Source: Bacteroidota bacterium
GTDB lineage: Bacteria > Bacteroidota > Bacteroidia > UBA8524
Length of the DNA stretch: 25,304 nt
NCBI GenBank assembly: GCA_003531115.1
Contig: DQHT01000030.1
Span: 40,306-65,609 of the forward strand
Reading direction: 5' to 3'
This document shows positions 17,726 through 24,660 of the stretch, in pieces; positions within the stretch are counted from its first letter, which is position 1, and each line of letters begins with the position of its first letter. The notes under the pieces were generated by a model. It had not been told where the DNA came from, did not search any database, and saw only the letters and a list, made by a program, of their open reading frames with translations. Position numbers and translations under genes: made by a program.

Positions 17726-17756
17726 TTGTTAATAATAAACTAAAATAGTAATTTCG
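17726..17756 (+). promoter_or_regulatory. Internal promoter candidate before infA
   Basis: Immediately after the secY stop, TTG (17726-17728) is followed by a 20-bp AT-rich spacer and TAATTTCG (17749-17756). The -7 box matches TAnnTTTG at 7 of 8 positions. The predicted transcript start is near 17763, giving a leader of about 20 nt before the infA GTG. The 58-bp secY-infA gap is the longest inside the 32-gene cluster, which fits a secondary promoter for infA-rplQ. Confidence 0.6.
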
Positions 17757-17782
17757 CATCCCCAAAAATCAAACAATAAGGC

Positions 17783-18001
17783 GTGGCAAAACAACCCAGC
17801 ATTAAACAAGACGGTACGATTACAGAAGCGCTTTCAAATGCCATGTTCCGGGTAGTACTCGAGAACGGCCATGAAATCATCGCAACGATTTCAGGAAAAA
17901 TGAGAATGCACTACATTAAGATCTTACCGGGAGATCGTGTTGCTGTGGAGATGTCACCTTATGATTTGACCAGGGGCAGGATTACATACCGATATAAATA
18001 A
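17783..18001 (+). CDS. infA: Translation initiation factor IF-1 (GTG start)
   Basis: IF-1, 72 aa, an OB-fold protein that occupies the 30S A site during initiation. The sequence [60 protein letters not shown] and [12 protein letters not shown] is near-canonical. The start codon is GTG in AATAAGGCGTGGC. No upstream in-frame ATG exists after the secY stop. It lies 9 bp before rpmJ and behind the internal promoter candidate. Confidence 0.98.
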   Translation: MAKQPSIKQDGTITEALSNAMFRVVLENGHEIIATISGKMRMHYIKILPGDRVAVEMSPYDLTRGRITYRYK

Positions 18002-18010
18002 GGCAAGACG

Positions 18011-18127
18011 ATGAAAGTTAGACCATCTATAAAGAAAAGATCCGTTGATTGCAAGATCGTAAGACGCAACGGGAAGTTGTACGTGATCAATAAGAAGAAT
18101 CCGAAATTTAAACAAAGACAAGGTTAA
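18011..18127 (+). CDS. rpmJ: 50S ribosomal protein L36 (zinc-ligand-depleted form)
   Basis: L36, 38 aa, starting [20 protein letters not shown] and ending NPKFKQRQG. It aligns without gaps to the 38-aa E. coli protein. There the zinc ligands are Cys11, Cys14, Cys27 and His33, whereas here the residues are Ser11, Cys14, Asn27 and Phe33. Three of four ligands are lost, so zinc binding is not expected and Cys14 looks like a relic. It sits 9 bp after infA and 9 bp before rpsM, the usual order. Confidence 0.96.
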   Translation: MKVRPSIKKRSVDCKIVRRNGKLYVINKKNPKFKQRQG

Positions 18128-18136
18128 GAGATAATT

Positions 18137-18514
18137 ATGGCAAGGATTGCTGGTATTGATTTACCGAAAAATAAACGTGGAGTAATCGGGCTCACCTATA
18201 TATATGGTGTTGGATCCTCCACAGCTGCACGTATCCTGACAGCTGGTGGCATCGACCACAACAAAAAAGTACAGGATTGGAATGACGATGAGCAAACAGC
18301 CATCCGTAATTTCATCACGGAAAACATCCTGGTTGAAGGTGAACTTCGCTCAGAGAGCCAACTGAATATCAAACGTTTGCTTGATATCGGTTGCTACCGC
18401 GGTTTGAGACACAGAAAAGGTCTGCCGGTAAGAGGTCAGCGTACCCGTACCAATGCACGTACCCGTAAAGGAAAGAGAAAAACAGTAGCAGGTAAGAAAA
18501 AAGCTACCAAATAA
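18137..18514 (+). CDS. rpsM: 30S ribosomal protein S13
   Basis: S13, 125 aa, a 30S head protein forming intersubunit bridges with L5 and contacting P-site tRNA. It starts [20 protein letters not shown] and has [14 protein letters not shown] (helix-turn motif) and [20 protein letters not shown], then [20 protein letters not shown]. The basic C-terminal tail is intact. It is the first gene of the classical alpha operon, here with no promoter of its own. Confidence 0.98.
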   Translation: MARIAGIDLPKNKRGVIGLTYIYGVGSSTAARILTAGGIDHNKKVQDWNDDEQTAIRNFITENILVEGELRSESQLNIKRLLDIGCYRGLRHRKGLPVRGQRTRTNARTRKGKRKTVAGKKKATK

Positions 18515-18527
18515 TCTGAATTGATAC

Positions 18528-18917
18528 ATGGCTAACGTAAAGAAATCAAGCAAAAAAAGAGTGGTGAATGTTGAATCTCAAGGACAGGTTCACATTCAGG
18601 CAACTTTTAATAATATCATCATTTCTGTTACCAATACAAGCGGACAGGTTATTTCCTGGTCGTCTGCAGGAAAGATGGGATTCAGAGGATCTAAGAAAAA
18701 TACACCTTATGCAGCGCAAACTGCAGCACACGATTGTGGTAAGGTAGCATACGACCTGGGTTTAAGAAAGGTCGACGTATTTGTTAAAGGACCGGGATCA
18801 GGACGTGAGTCCGCAATCCGTAACCTGCAAACTGTTGGGTTGGAAGTATTGTCGATCAAAGACATTACCCCAATGCCACATAACGGTTGCAGACCGTCAA
18901 AAAGAAGAAGAATTTAA
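18528..18917 (+). CDS. rpsK: 30S ribosomal protein S11
   Basis: S11, 129 aa, in the 30S platform near the E-site codon. Identified by [40 protein letters not shown] and [20 protein letters not shown], with the end [18 protein letters not shown]. It has the standard length and lies 13 bp after rpsM and 20 bp before rpsD. Confidence 0.98.
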   Translation: MANVKKSSKKRVVNVESQGQVHIQATFNNIIISVTNTSGQVISWSSAGKMGFRGSKKNTPYAAQTAAHDCGKVAYDLGLRKVDVFVKGPGSGRESAIRNLQTVGLEVLSIKDITPMPHNGCRPSKRRRI

Positions 18918-18937
18918 GGCATTCAGAAAGAAAAGAA

Positions 18938-19543
18938 ATGGCAAGATATACTGGCCCCAAATCGAAAATTGCTCGCAGGTTTAAAGAACCGATCTTTGGA
19001 CCCGACAAGGCTCTCGATAAAAAGAATTACGCACCGGGACAACATGGTCAATCCCGTAAGAGAAAAAAACAATCTGAATACGCTATTCAGTTGATGGAAA
19101 AACAAAAGGCAAAATATACCTATGGTGTGTTGGAAAAACAATTCCGCCTTACCTTCCAGAAAGCTGCACGTAAAACCGGAGTTACAGGTGAAAACCTCCT
19201 TCGTTTGCTTGAGGCACGTTTAGACAATACCGTATTCCGTCTTGGAATAGCTCCAACACGCGATGGTGCCCGTCAATTGGTTAGTCACAGACATATTACC
19301 GTTAACGGTCAAGTGGTGAATATCCCTTCGTACGAGCTGCAGCCCGGAGATATTGTTGAGATCCGTGAGAAATCTAAATCACTCGAAGTTATTGCGGATT
19401 CACTGACACGCGGTCACAAACGCTTTAACTGGCTCGACTGGAACAGCGGTGAACTTAAAGGTACCTTTATTGGTTACCCTGAACGTGAGCAAATCCCTGA
19501 AAACATCAAGGAACAACTCATCGTCGAATTGTACTCTAAATAA
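18938..19543 (+). CDS. rpsD: 30S ribosomal protein S4
   Basis: S4, 201 aa, a primary 16S binder that nucleates 30S assembly and sits at the mRNA entry. The start at 18938 gives [21 protein letters not shown] longer frame from 18887 would add 17 unconserved residues overlapping rpsK and is rejected. The S4 RNA-binding domain is [20 protein letters not shown] then [20 protein letters not shown]. The N-terminal region lacks the cysteine knuckle of zinc-type S4. In E. coli S4 represses the alpha operon. Confidence 0.97.
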   Translation: MARYTGPKSKIARRFKEPIFGPDKALDKKNYAPGQHGQSRKRKKQSEYAIQLMEKQKAKYTYGVLEKQFRLTFQKAARKTGVTGENLLRLLEARLDNTVFRLGIAPTRDGARQLVSHRHITVNGQVVNIPSYELQPGDIVEIREKSKSLEVIADSLTRGHKRFNWLDWNSGELKGTFIGYPEREQIPENIKEQLIVELYSK

Positions 19544-19568
19544 TCCATTCCTTAATCAGATCATATCC

Positions 19569-20561
19569 ATGGCAATACTTGCTTTTCAGAAACCCGATAA
19601 GGTAATCATGCATAAAGAAACTGACTTTTACGGTCAGTTCGAATTCCGTCCCCTTGAAAAAGGATATGGGGTAACAATTGGTAATGCACTCAGAAGAATT
19701 TTACTTTCTTCGCTCGAGGGCTATGCGATTACCGCTATTAAAATCCCAGGAGTAGAGCATGAGTTTTCTACCATTAAAGGGGTAGTAGAGGATGTTGTTG
19801 AGTTAGTTCTTAACCTCAAACAAGTACGCTTCAGAAAAGTAGGCGAAATTTCGGATAACGAAAAGATCTTCGTTTCCATCAAAGGAAGAGAGCAATTCAC
19901 CGCTGGTGATATCACGCGCTTTACCGCCGCCTTCGAAGTACTCAACCCTGAGCTGGTTATCTGCAACATGGAGCCTTTCGTGAACTTTGAGATCGAATTA
20001 ACGGTTAACAAAGGAAGAGGATACGTTCCTGCTGAGGAAAACAAAATTAAAGATGCACCGATCGGACTTATTCCGATCGATTCGATCTATACCCCCATTA
20101 AAAATGTGAAGTACACAGTAGAAAACTTCCGTGTTGAACAAAAAACGGATTACGAAAAACTCCTTTTGGAAGTAGGTACCGATGGATCTATCCATCCGGA
20201 AGACGCTTTGAAAGAAGCAGCCCGTATCCTCATTCAACACTTTATGTTGTTCTCCGACGAGAAGATCACGCTTGACAACCAGGTGAAATCAGCACCTGCT
20301 GAAGTAGATGAGAACATGCTGCATATGCGCAAGCTGCTCAAAACTTCCCTGGCTGACCTGGATCTTTCCGTTCGTGCTTATAACTGTTTGAAAGCCGCCG
20401 AAATTAAAACCCTGGGCGAGCTGGTAAGTTACGATATAGCTGACCTCCTTAAATTCAGAAACTTTGGTAAAAAGTCTTTGACTGAACTAGAAGAACTTGT
20501 TCGTGAAAAAGGCCTGACCTTCGGAATGGATGTGGCTAAATATAATTTAGAAGAAGATTAA
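19569..20561 (+). CDS. rpoA: DNA-directed RNA polymerase subunit alpha
   Basis: RpoA, 330 aa, the dimeric scaffold of RNA polymerase whose C-terminal domain contacts UP elements and activators. The N-terminal domain shows [40 protein letters not shown] and [20 protein letters not shown]. The C-terminal domain (about residues 255-322) shows [20 protein letters not shown] and [20 protein letters not shown] with its helix-hairpin-helix. The start [14 protein letters not shown] at 19569 is preferred. A frame from 19449 would add 40 residues lying within rpsD. Confidence 0.98.
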   Translation: MAILAFQKPDKVIMHKETDFYGQFEFRPLEKGYGVTIGNALRRILLSSLEGYAITAIKIPGVEHEFSTIKGVVEDVVELVLNLKQVRFRKVGEISDNEKIFVSIKGREQFTAGDITRFTAAFEVLNPELVICNMEPFVNFEIELTVNKGRGYVPAEENKIKDAPIGLIPIDSIYTPIKNVKYTVENFRVEQKTDYEKLLLEVGTDGSIHPEDALKEAARILIQHFMLFSDEKITLDNQVKSAPAEVDENMLHMRKLLKTSLADLDLSVRAYNCLKAAEIKTLGELVSYDIADLLKFRNFGKKSLTELEELVREKGLTFGMDVAKYNLEED

Positions 20562-20587
20562 GTCAGGTTTATTAGGATTTTATTAAG

Positions 20588-21277
20588 ATGAGACACGGAA
20601 AGAAATTTAATCACCTCGGAAGAACCGCTTCACACAGAAAAGCGATGCTTTCGAATATGGCTTGTTCGCTGATCCTGCACAAAAGGATCACAACCACCCT
20701 GGCGAAAGCCAAGGAGTTGAGAAAATACATCGAGCCTTTGATCACCAAAGCCAAAGACAATACCACGCATAGCCGTCGTACTGTATTTAGCTACCTGCCC
20801 CAAAAAGAGGCTGTTACCCTGTTGTTTACCGAAGTAGCAGAAAAAGTGGCTAACCGCCCCGGTGGTTATACCCGAATCCTGAAACTGGTAAACCGTTATG
20901 GCGACAACGCTGAAATGGCGATCATCGAATTGGTTGACTACAACGAATTGATGCTGGCTGCCAAAGGCGAGAAAAAAGCCGGTGCAGGAAAAACCCGCAG
21001 AAGCCGTCGTGGTTCAGGATCTGGTGCAACAGCTACAGCAAGCGATGCAGCTCCTAAAGCAAAAGCCCCTAAAGCTCCTGTTGAAGAAGCTCAGGTTGTG
21101 GAAGAAGTAGCGGAAACCAAAGCTGAAGTTGTTGAAGTTGCTGAAGCTCCTGTAGCTGACGTGGTTGAAACTCCGGCTGATGTGGTAGAAGAGACTCCTG
21201 TAGCTGAAGAAACTCCTTCTGCTGATGAAGCTCCTGAGGCTCCTGAAGAGGGTGCTGAAGAAGATAAGAAAGACTAA
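20588..21277 (+). CDS. rplQ: 50S ribosomal protein L17 with long acidic C-terminal tail
   Basis: L17, 229 aa. The first ~120 residues are the normal fold ([60 protein letters not shown]). The remaining ~108 residues are an Arg/Lys linker ([13 protein letters not shown]), then a low-complexity Ala/Glu/Val/Pro tail ending [11 protein letters not shown]. coli L17 is 127 aa, and extended tails are common in Bacteroidota L17. The tail is probably disordered and its function is unknown. It is the last gene of the cluster, and its stop codon runs into a 7-bp tandem array and then a terminator. Confidence 0.97.
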   Translation: MRHGKKFNHLGRTASHRKAMLSNMACSLILHKRITTTLAKAKELRKYIEPLITKAKDNTTHSRRTVFSYLPQKEAVTLLFTEVAEKVANRPGGYTRILKLVNRYGDNAEMAIIELVDYNELMLAAKGEKKAGAGKTRRSRRGSGSGATATASDAAPKAKAPKAPVEEAQVVEEVAETKAEVVEVAEAPVADVVETPADVVEETPVAEETPSADEAPEAPEEGAEEDKKD

Positions 21278-21317
21278 AACTGAGTTTTCAGTTTTCAGTG
21301 TTCAGTTTTCAGTGAGC
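21276..21317 (+). repeat. Third heptamer array, AGTTTTC units, at the rplQ stop codon
   Basis: From 21283 the 7-bp units are AGTTTTC, AGTTTTC, AGTGTTC, AGTTTTC and a degenerate AGTGAGC. Just before them, AAAACTGA (21276-21283, including the last two bases of the rplQ TAA) pairs perfectly with TCAGTTTT (21288-21295) around a 4-nt loop GTTT. The array thus forms an 8-bp hairpin at the stop codon. Further complementary pairings with the later units are not possible, since those all have the same polarity. Confidence 0.88.
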
Positions 21318-21340
21318 GCTGCTAAATTTTATAGAAGAAG

Positions 21341-21370
21341 ACCTGAGGCGAAAGTTTCAGGTTTTTTTTT
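21341..21370 (+). terminator. Intrinsic terminator of the ribosomal cluster
   Basis: ACCTGA (21341-21346) pairs with TCAGGT (21357-21362) across a 10-nt loop. The right arm runs into an uninterrupted T-tract (21362-21370). It lies 64 bp after the rplQ stop and is the best terminator-like structure in the window. Together with the promoter at 4180-4210 it delimits a transcription unit of about 17.2 kb. The rest of the gap (21371-21535) shows no gene or clear promoter. Confidence 0.88.
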
Positions 21371-21535
21371 GTCCTAAAATGACGTGTTGTTCTCACTGAT
21401 CGCAGGAGGTATACGATTCAAAATCAGGAGGAGACACACTATAATTGTGAATTCATCGTTGGTTTGAACAGAGAGTTTGGTATGAAAGAAAATCCCTGAT
21501 ATCGCGCTTATTCTTCACAATTTTAAATTTCTAAC

Positions 21536-22213
21536 ATGAAATATACTTTGCTTCTTTTTCTCACAATTGCTACCATAACGGTGAATGGTCAAAATCACTT
21601 CGTTGGTATACAAAGTGGGGTAAACTATACCCGTGTTATAAATGATCATTTCCCGAAGAATAAAGTTAACTTTAGAACAGGATTGGTTATTGGTATAACC
21701 TATGATTACCAATTTAAAAAGAATTTTTCAATCGGTTCTGGCATCATATACAACCAACGTGGTTATACAAGGGATATTGTATTTTCCCCAACTTACACAG
21801 GCGAACCAAATGATTTGATATTTATTTATAAGGTCAACCGTGACTTCATTTCTTTACCTTTGAAAATAGGCTTTAATTGTGGTAAGGAGCTTTTTGCTTA
21901 TGGCAATATTGGCCTGACACCTTCTGTATTAGTTGAGGCTTACGACGTACATCCTAAACTTGATTTTAATGGTAATGATTTACCGGAACGTTCCGTCTGG
22001 AATAAGGATTTGGTGTATAAGTTCGATATTGGTGGTCTTGCTGAAGTAGGCGGCGGTTATAAATTTACGAACCATTTTTGGCTTTACTCTTCATTGTTGT
22101 TTCAACATAGTTTTGCTCCAATTTTTAATTATGACAGATCCCCGGATGCTGAAATCATCCATTATGGATGGTCTTTAAGTTTGGGATTCAAATATGCTTT
22201 GACGAAAGAGTGA
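21536..22213 (+). CDS. Outer-membrane beta-barrel protein (PorT/OMP_b-brl-like)
   Basis: 225 aa with a signal peptide (MKYTLLLFLTIATITVNG, cleavage near Gly18/Gln19). It continues with alternating-residue beta strands typical of small Bacteroidota barrels: HFVGIQSGVNYTRVI, GLVIGITYDYQF, NFSIGSGIIYNQRGY, FISLPLKIGFNCG, ELFAYGNIGLTPSVL, LAEVGGGYKF and a final WSLSLGFKYAL. The SLPLKIG and GxNY motifs are usual in the PorT-like outer-membrane family. The ligand and function are unknown. It is visibly AT-richer than its neighbours and stands alone between the terminator at 21370 and the convergent gene at 22224, only 10 bp away. I saw no good promoter match upstream. Confidence 0.82.
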   Translation: MKYTLLLFLTIATITVNGQNHFVGIQSGVNYTRVINDHFPKNKVNFRTGLVIGITYDYQFKKNFSIGSGIIYNQRGYTRDIVFSPTYTGEPNDLIFIYKVNRDFISLPLKIGFNCGKELFAYGNIGLTPSVLVEAYDVHPKLDFNGNDLPERSVWNKDLVYKFDIGGLAEVGGGYKFTNHFWLYSSLLFQHSFAPIFNYDRSPDAEIIHYGWSLSLGFKYALTKE

Positions 22214-22223
22214 ATTAATATTG

Positions 22224-23108
22224 CTAGTCAAAACTCAAATAGGGCCTAAGCTTTTCCAGCAATAGGCCATCAACCACCCCTGTCTCCAAAAGATCTTCGG
22301 CTTGTTTAAAATTCCCATGCTGAATCCGGTAGCGGTAAATGACCCCTGCCTTGTAGCGGATATAAGGATGGCTCTTAAGTTCCTCTTCGTTGGCTTCATT
22401 GATTCGGATCTTCTGGATGGTCGATGGATCGATGCGGGTATATTTGATCAGGGTATCGATCTGTTCCAGGCGTAAGCCTTTGATTTCTTTTAGTTGTTCA
22501 TGGGAAACAAAACCACCCAGCCAGCCGCGGTATTTTAAAACTTTGGAGGCAGTATAGGCGCCTATACCCCGAATACCTTTAAGCTCAGCAGAATCGCAAC
22601 TATTTAATTGTAGGGTAGAAGGAGTAAATGCCCGTTTTTCCCATATTGATTCCGGCTTCTCCGGTAATTTTGCTTTTTCTTCTATTCGAATCCACGGTTC
22701 CCATAGTTCATACCTTTCTTCATCCATAAAAAAGAGCTTCTTAAGGTCCTTTGGCTTTCTGAAGACTGCTCCTGCCTTGCGGTATTTGATCCAGGAGTCG
22801 GCTTGTTTGGGACTTAATCCCAGTTTCACCATATCAGCTGCGTTTATGGTATTTGGGTCAAAAGTGAAGCCTGTGAAAGACGGTTTTGGATTTCCTGCCG
22901 CTTTTCCTTTTTGAGTCTCGAAATAGTGAATGCGGGAAGCCCATAGGTCGGCTTTTACGGTAAGGCTTCGTTCCGCTCCGTAACGTGCATACAATTCCCG
23001 GAATGCCAGCAAACAAAAAAGGATGCCGGCCAAAACCAGCATCCCTCTTTTTTCTTTGGCCGAGAAGGAAAAATGTTCCCGCATCAGCTCCTGGAAATAC
23101 TTTTTCAT
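22224..23108 (-). CDS. Membrane-anchored helix-hairpin-helix protein (ComEA-like repeats)
   Basis: 294 aa. The N-terminus is cytosolic and basic with one membrane helix (about residues 21-42, MLVLAGILFCLLAF). Three helix-hairpin-helix units follow: FDPNTINAADMVKLGLSPKQ (about 85-145), LQLNSCDSAELKGIRGIGAY (about 170-218) and KIRINEANEEELKSHPYIRY (about 232-290). GIRGIGAYTASKVLKYR carries the GIG hairpin. Such tandem HhH folds bind DNA without sequence preference in ComEA, which takes up DNA, but whether this protein does so is an inference. It starts 5 bp after the upstream synthase gene, so both probably share a transcript. Confidence 0.85.
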   Translation of the reverse strand: MKKYFQELMREHFSFSAKEKRGMLVLAGILFCLLAFRELYARYGAERSLTVKADLWASRIHYFETQKGKAAGNPKPSFTGFTFDPNTINAADMVKLGLSPKQADSWIKYRKAGAVFRKPKDLKKLFFMDEERYELWEPWIRIEEKAKLPEKPESIWEKRAFTPSTLQLNSCDSAELKGIRGIGAYTASKVLKYRGWLGGFVSHEQLKEIKGLRLEQIDTLIKYTRIDPSTIQKIRINEANEEELKSHPYIRYKAGVIYRYRIQHGNFKQAEDLLETGVVDGLLLEKLRPYLSFD

Positions 23109-23113
23109 GGCTT

Positions 23114-24358
23114 TTAATGCATGGCCACGATATTTTCTACTTTGTAATCCCCTTTGTCCAGTTTCAATTTTACTTCCTTGAAGGCAACAATTGTTTCTTC
23201 CACATCCTCTAAGGTATGAACAGCTGTAGGAATGAGGCGAAGCAGGATGATGCCTTTCGGTACCACCGGGTAAACGACTATTGAGCAGAATATAGCGTAG
23301 TTCTCTCTGAGGTCCTGTGTGAGTGCGGTAGCTTCAGGAATGGTTCCGTTCAACAGTACCGGAGTTACCGGGGTAGTTGTAGGTCCGATATTAAAGCCGG
23401 CATTACGCAATCCACCCTGCAGGGCATTCACGATCTTCCAGAGATTTTGTTTTAATTCAGGCTGCGTTTTCAGCAATTCCAAACGTTTCAATGCACCTAC
23501 AACGAGAGGCATAGGAAGCGATTTGGCGAAGATCTGGGAACGCATATTATAGCGCAGGTGTTTGGTCACCATCTTTTTAGAAGCGATAAAGCCTCCGATC
23601 ATGGCCATACTTTTAGCGAATGTTCCGAAATAGATATCGATCTCGTCGATAACCCCCTGCTGCTCATGGGTTCCTGCACCGGTGGCACCCATGGTACCAA
23701 ATCCGTGGGCATCATCCACAAACAAACGGAAGTTAAATTTCTTTTTAAGCGCAACGATGCCTTTCAAATTTCCTTCGGCTCCCGACATACCAAATACGCC
23801 CTCGGTGATCACCAGGATGGCACCGCCGGTTTCTTCGGCCATTTTTGTGGCACGACGAAGTTGGGTTTCAAGGCTTGTCATGTCGTTATGGGCATAAACA
23901 AAACGTTTTCCCATATGCAAACGCACCCCGTCAACGATACAGGCATGCGATTCGGCATCATATACAATGATATCATGGCGATCGACCAGGCAATCAATGG
24001 CGGAGATCATCCCCTGATAGCCATAGTTAACCAACACAGCATCCTCTTTACCGACAAATTCGGCAAGTTGGCGTTCCAGTTCTTCGTGCATGTCGCTGTT
24101 ACCCGACATCATACGCGCACCCATTGGCAGGGCCAGTCCGTATTCTTTAGCTCCTTCAGCATCCGCTTTGCGTACTTCAGGGTGATTCGCCAAACCGAGG
24201 TAATTGTTCAAACTCCAGATGAGTTTGCTTTTACCACGGAAAAGCATGCGATTTGAGATGTCTCCCTCTAATTTCGGAAACATGTAATATCCGTGCGCGT
24301 CATCTGCGTGCATGCCCAAAGGGCCCGGACGAGTAGGTAATTTGTCGAAAAGATCCAT
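23114..24358 (-). CDS. PLP-dependent alpha-oxoamine synthase (KBL/SPT/AONS family)
   Basis: 414 aa, fold type I. These enzymes join an amino acid to an acyl-CoA with loss of CO2 or CoA. The PLP-binding residues are visible: His138 in ESHACIVDG (ring stacking), Asp215 and His218 in VDDAHGFG, and the Schiff-base Lys249 in GTFAKSMAMIGGF. NYLGLANHPEVRKAD and YPVVPKGIILLRLIPTAVHT are further family marks. The substrate cannot be settled from sequence: serine palmitoyltransferase (sphingolipids, common in this phylum) or glycine C-acetyltransferase-like are both possible. The start MDLFDKL at 24358 is preferred. The frame extends upstream to 24391 but adds 11 unlikely residues. Confidence 0.88.
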   Translation of the reverse strand: MDLFDKLPTRPGPLGMHADDAHGYYMFPKLEGDISNRMLFRGKSKLIWSLNNYLGLANHPEVRKADAEGAKEYGLALPMGARMMSGNSDMHEELERQLAEFVGKEDAVLVNYGYQGMISAIDCLVDRHDIIVYDAESHACIVDGVRLHMGKRFVYAHNDMTSLETQLRRATKMAEETGGAILVITEGVFGMSGAEGNLKGIVALKKKFNFRLFVDDAHGFGTMGATGAGTHEQQGVIDEIDIYFGTFAKSMAMIGGFIASKKMVTKHLRYNMRSQIFAKSLPMPLVVGALKRLELLKTQPELKQNLWKIVNALQGGLRNAGFNIGPTTTPVTPVLLNGTIPEATALTQDLRENYAIFCSIVVYPVVPKGIILLRLIPTAVHTLEDVEETIVAFKEVKLKLDKGDYKVENIVAMH

Positions 24359-24452
24359 ATAGTCTTGTGAACTTTGCCGCAAAGTAAACACAGTCGAGAC
24401 ACAATTTAGCTAATCTATGTCAGGTTTCTTGGATTGAGAGTAAGTTTAGGGT

Positions 24453-24473
24453 GAATTTGACAGGAATTTGACA
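24453..24473. repeat. Direct repeat GAATTTGACA x2 upstream of the synthase gene
   Basis: GAATTTGACA occurs at 24453-24462 and again at 24464-24473, an 11-bp period, about 95-115 bp upstream of the synthase start. Repeats at one helical turn are typical of regulator sites, but two short copies in an AT-rich stretch may also be chance. The rest of the 24359-24481 stretch contains no recognisable TAnnTTTG promoter with correct spacing. Confidence 0.4.
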
Positions 24474-24486
24474 ATGGGGTAGGGCT

Positions 24487-24518
24487 GGGTTCTGGGTTTG
24501 GGGTTCCGGGTTCCGGGC
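24487..24518 (+). repeat. Distal GGGTTNN heptamer array of the second element copy
   Basis: GGGTTCT, GGGTTTG, GGGTTCC, GGGTTCC and a final GGGC run on the plus strand up to the 142-bp segment. The array at the other end (24626-24660) reads GGGTTNN on the minus strand. The second copy is therefore bounded by inward-pointing, mutually complementary arrays. The four or five G-triplets with 4-nt spacing also satisfy the G-quadruplex pattern on this strand. Copy 1 lacks this distal array. Confidence 0.88.
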
Positions 24519-24660
24519 CACGTCCGCCGAAGCTTTTTCTGCGAAGGCGGGACCCTTCGACCCGGCGTAGAGCTTGTTCAAAGTCTTATAAGTCGTTTGC
24601 CGGCTCAGGGACCGGAACGCGGGATTTGACCCATAACCCAAAACCCAGAACCCGAAACCC
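24519..24660 (-). repeat. 142-bp dispersed intergenic element, copy 2 (directly after mutS)
   Basis: Read on the minus strand this is the gapless counterpart of 3846-3987 (9 differences by eye). It begins one base after the mutS TAG stop with GGGTTTC, GGGTTCT, GGGTTTT, GGGTTAT and GGGTCAA, then the same GC-rich core with the conserved CCGG/CCGG and CGAAG/CTTCG stems. Like copy 1 it directly follows a gene's stop codon in that gene's orientation and precedes another co-directional gene. An open frame across the core (24420-24641) is judged not to be a gene. It fills most of the 302-bp gap between mutS and the synthase gene. Confidence 0.9.

Noticed and set aside
18887-18937. 17-residue extension of S4 overlapping rpsK
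   Set aside because: The conserved start MARYTGPK is at 18938, and the extension is a frame-shifted reading of the end of rpsK.
19449-19568. 40-residue N-terminal extension of RpoA
   Set aside because: It overlaps rpsD, is not conserved in composition, and the normal RpoA start (MAILAFQKP) is present at 19569.
23558-24256. 232-codon open frame on the plus strand opposite the synthase
   Set aside because: It is fully antisense to a well-conserved PLP enzyme. Its composition follows from the other strand's codons and it shows no family motif.
24420-24641. Open frame of 73 codons (minus) in the mutS-synthase gap
   Set aside because: It is the same repeat core in the other copy, followed by unrelated sequence. 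The shared part reflects duplication of the element, not an established gene.
24487-24660. Complete insertion sequence
   Set aside because: It is too short to encode a transposase and no target duplication is evident. It is only described as an element bounded by opposing arrays.
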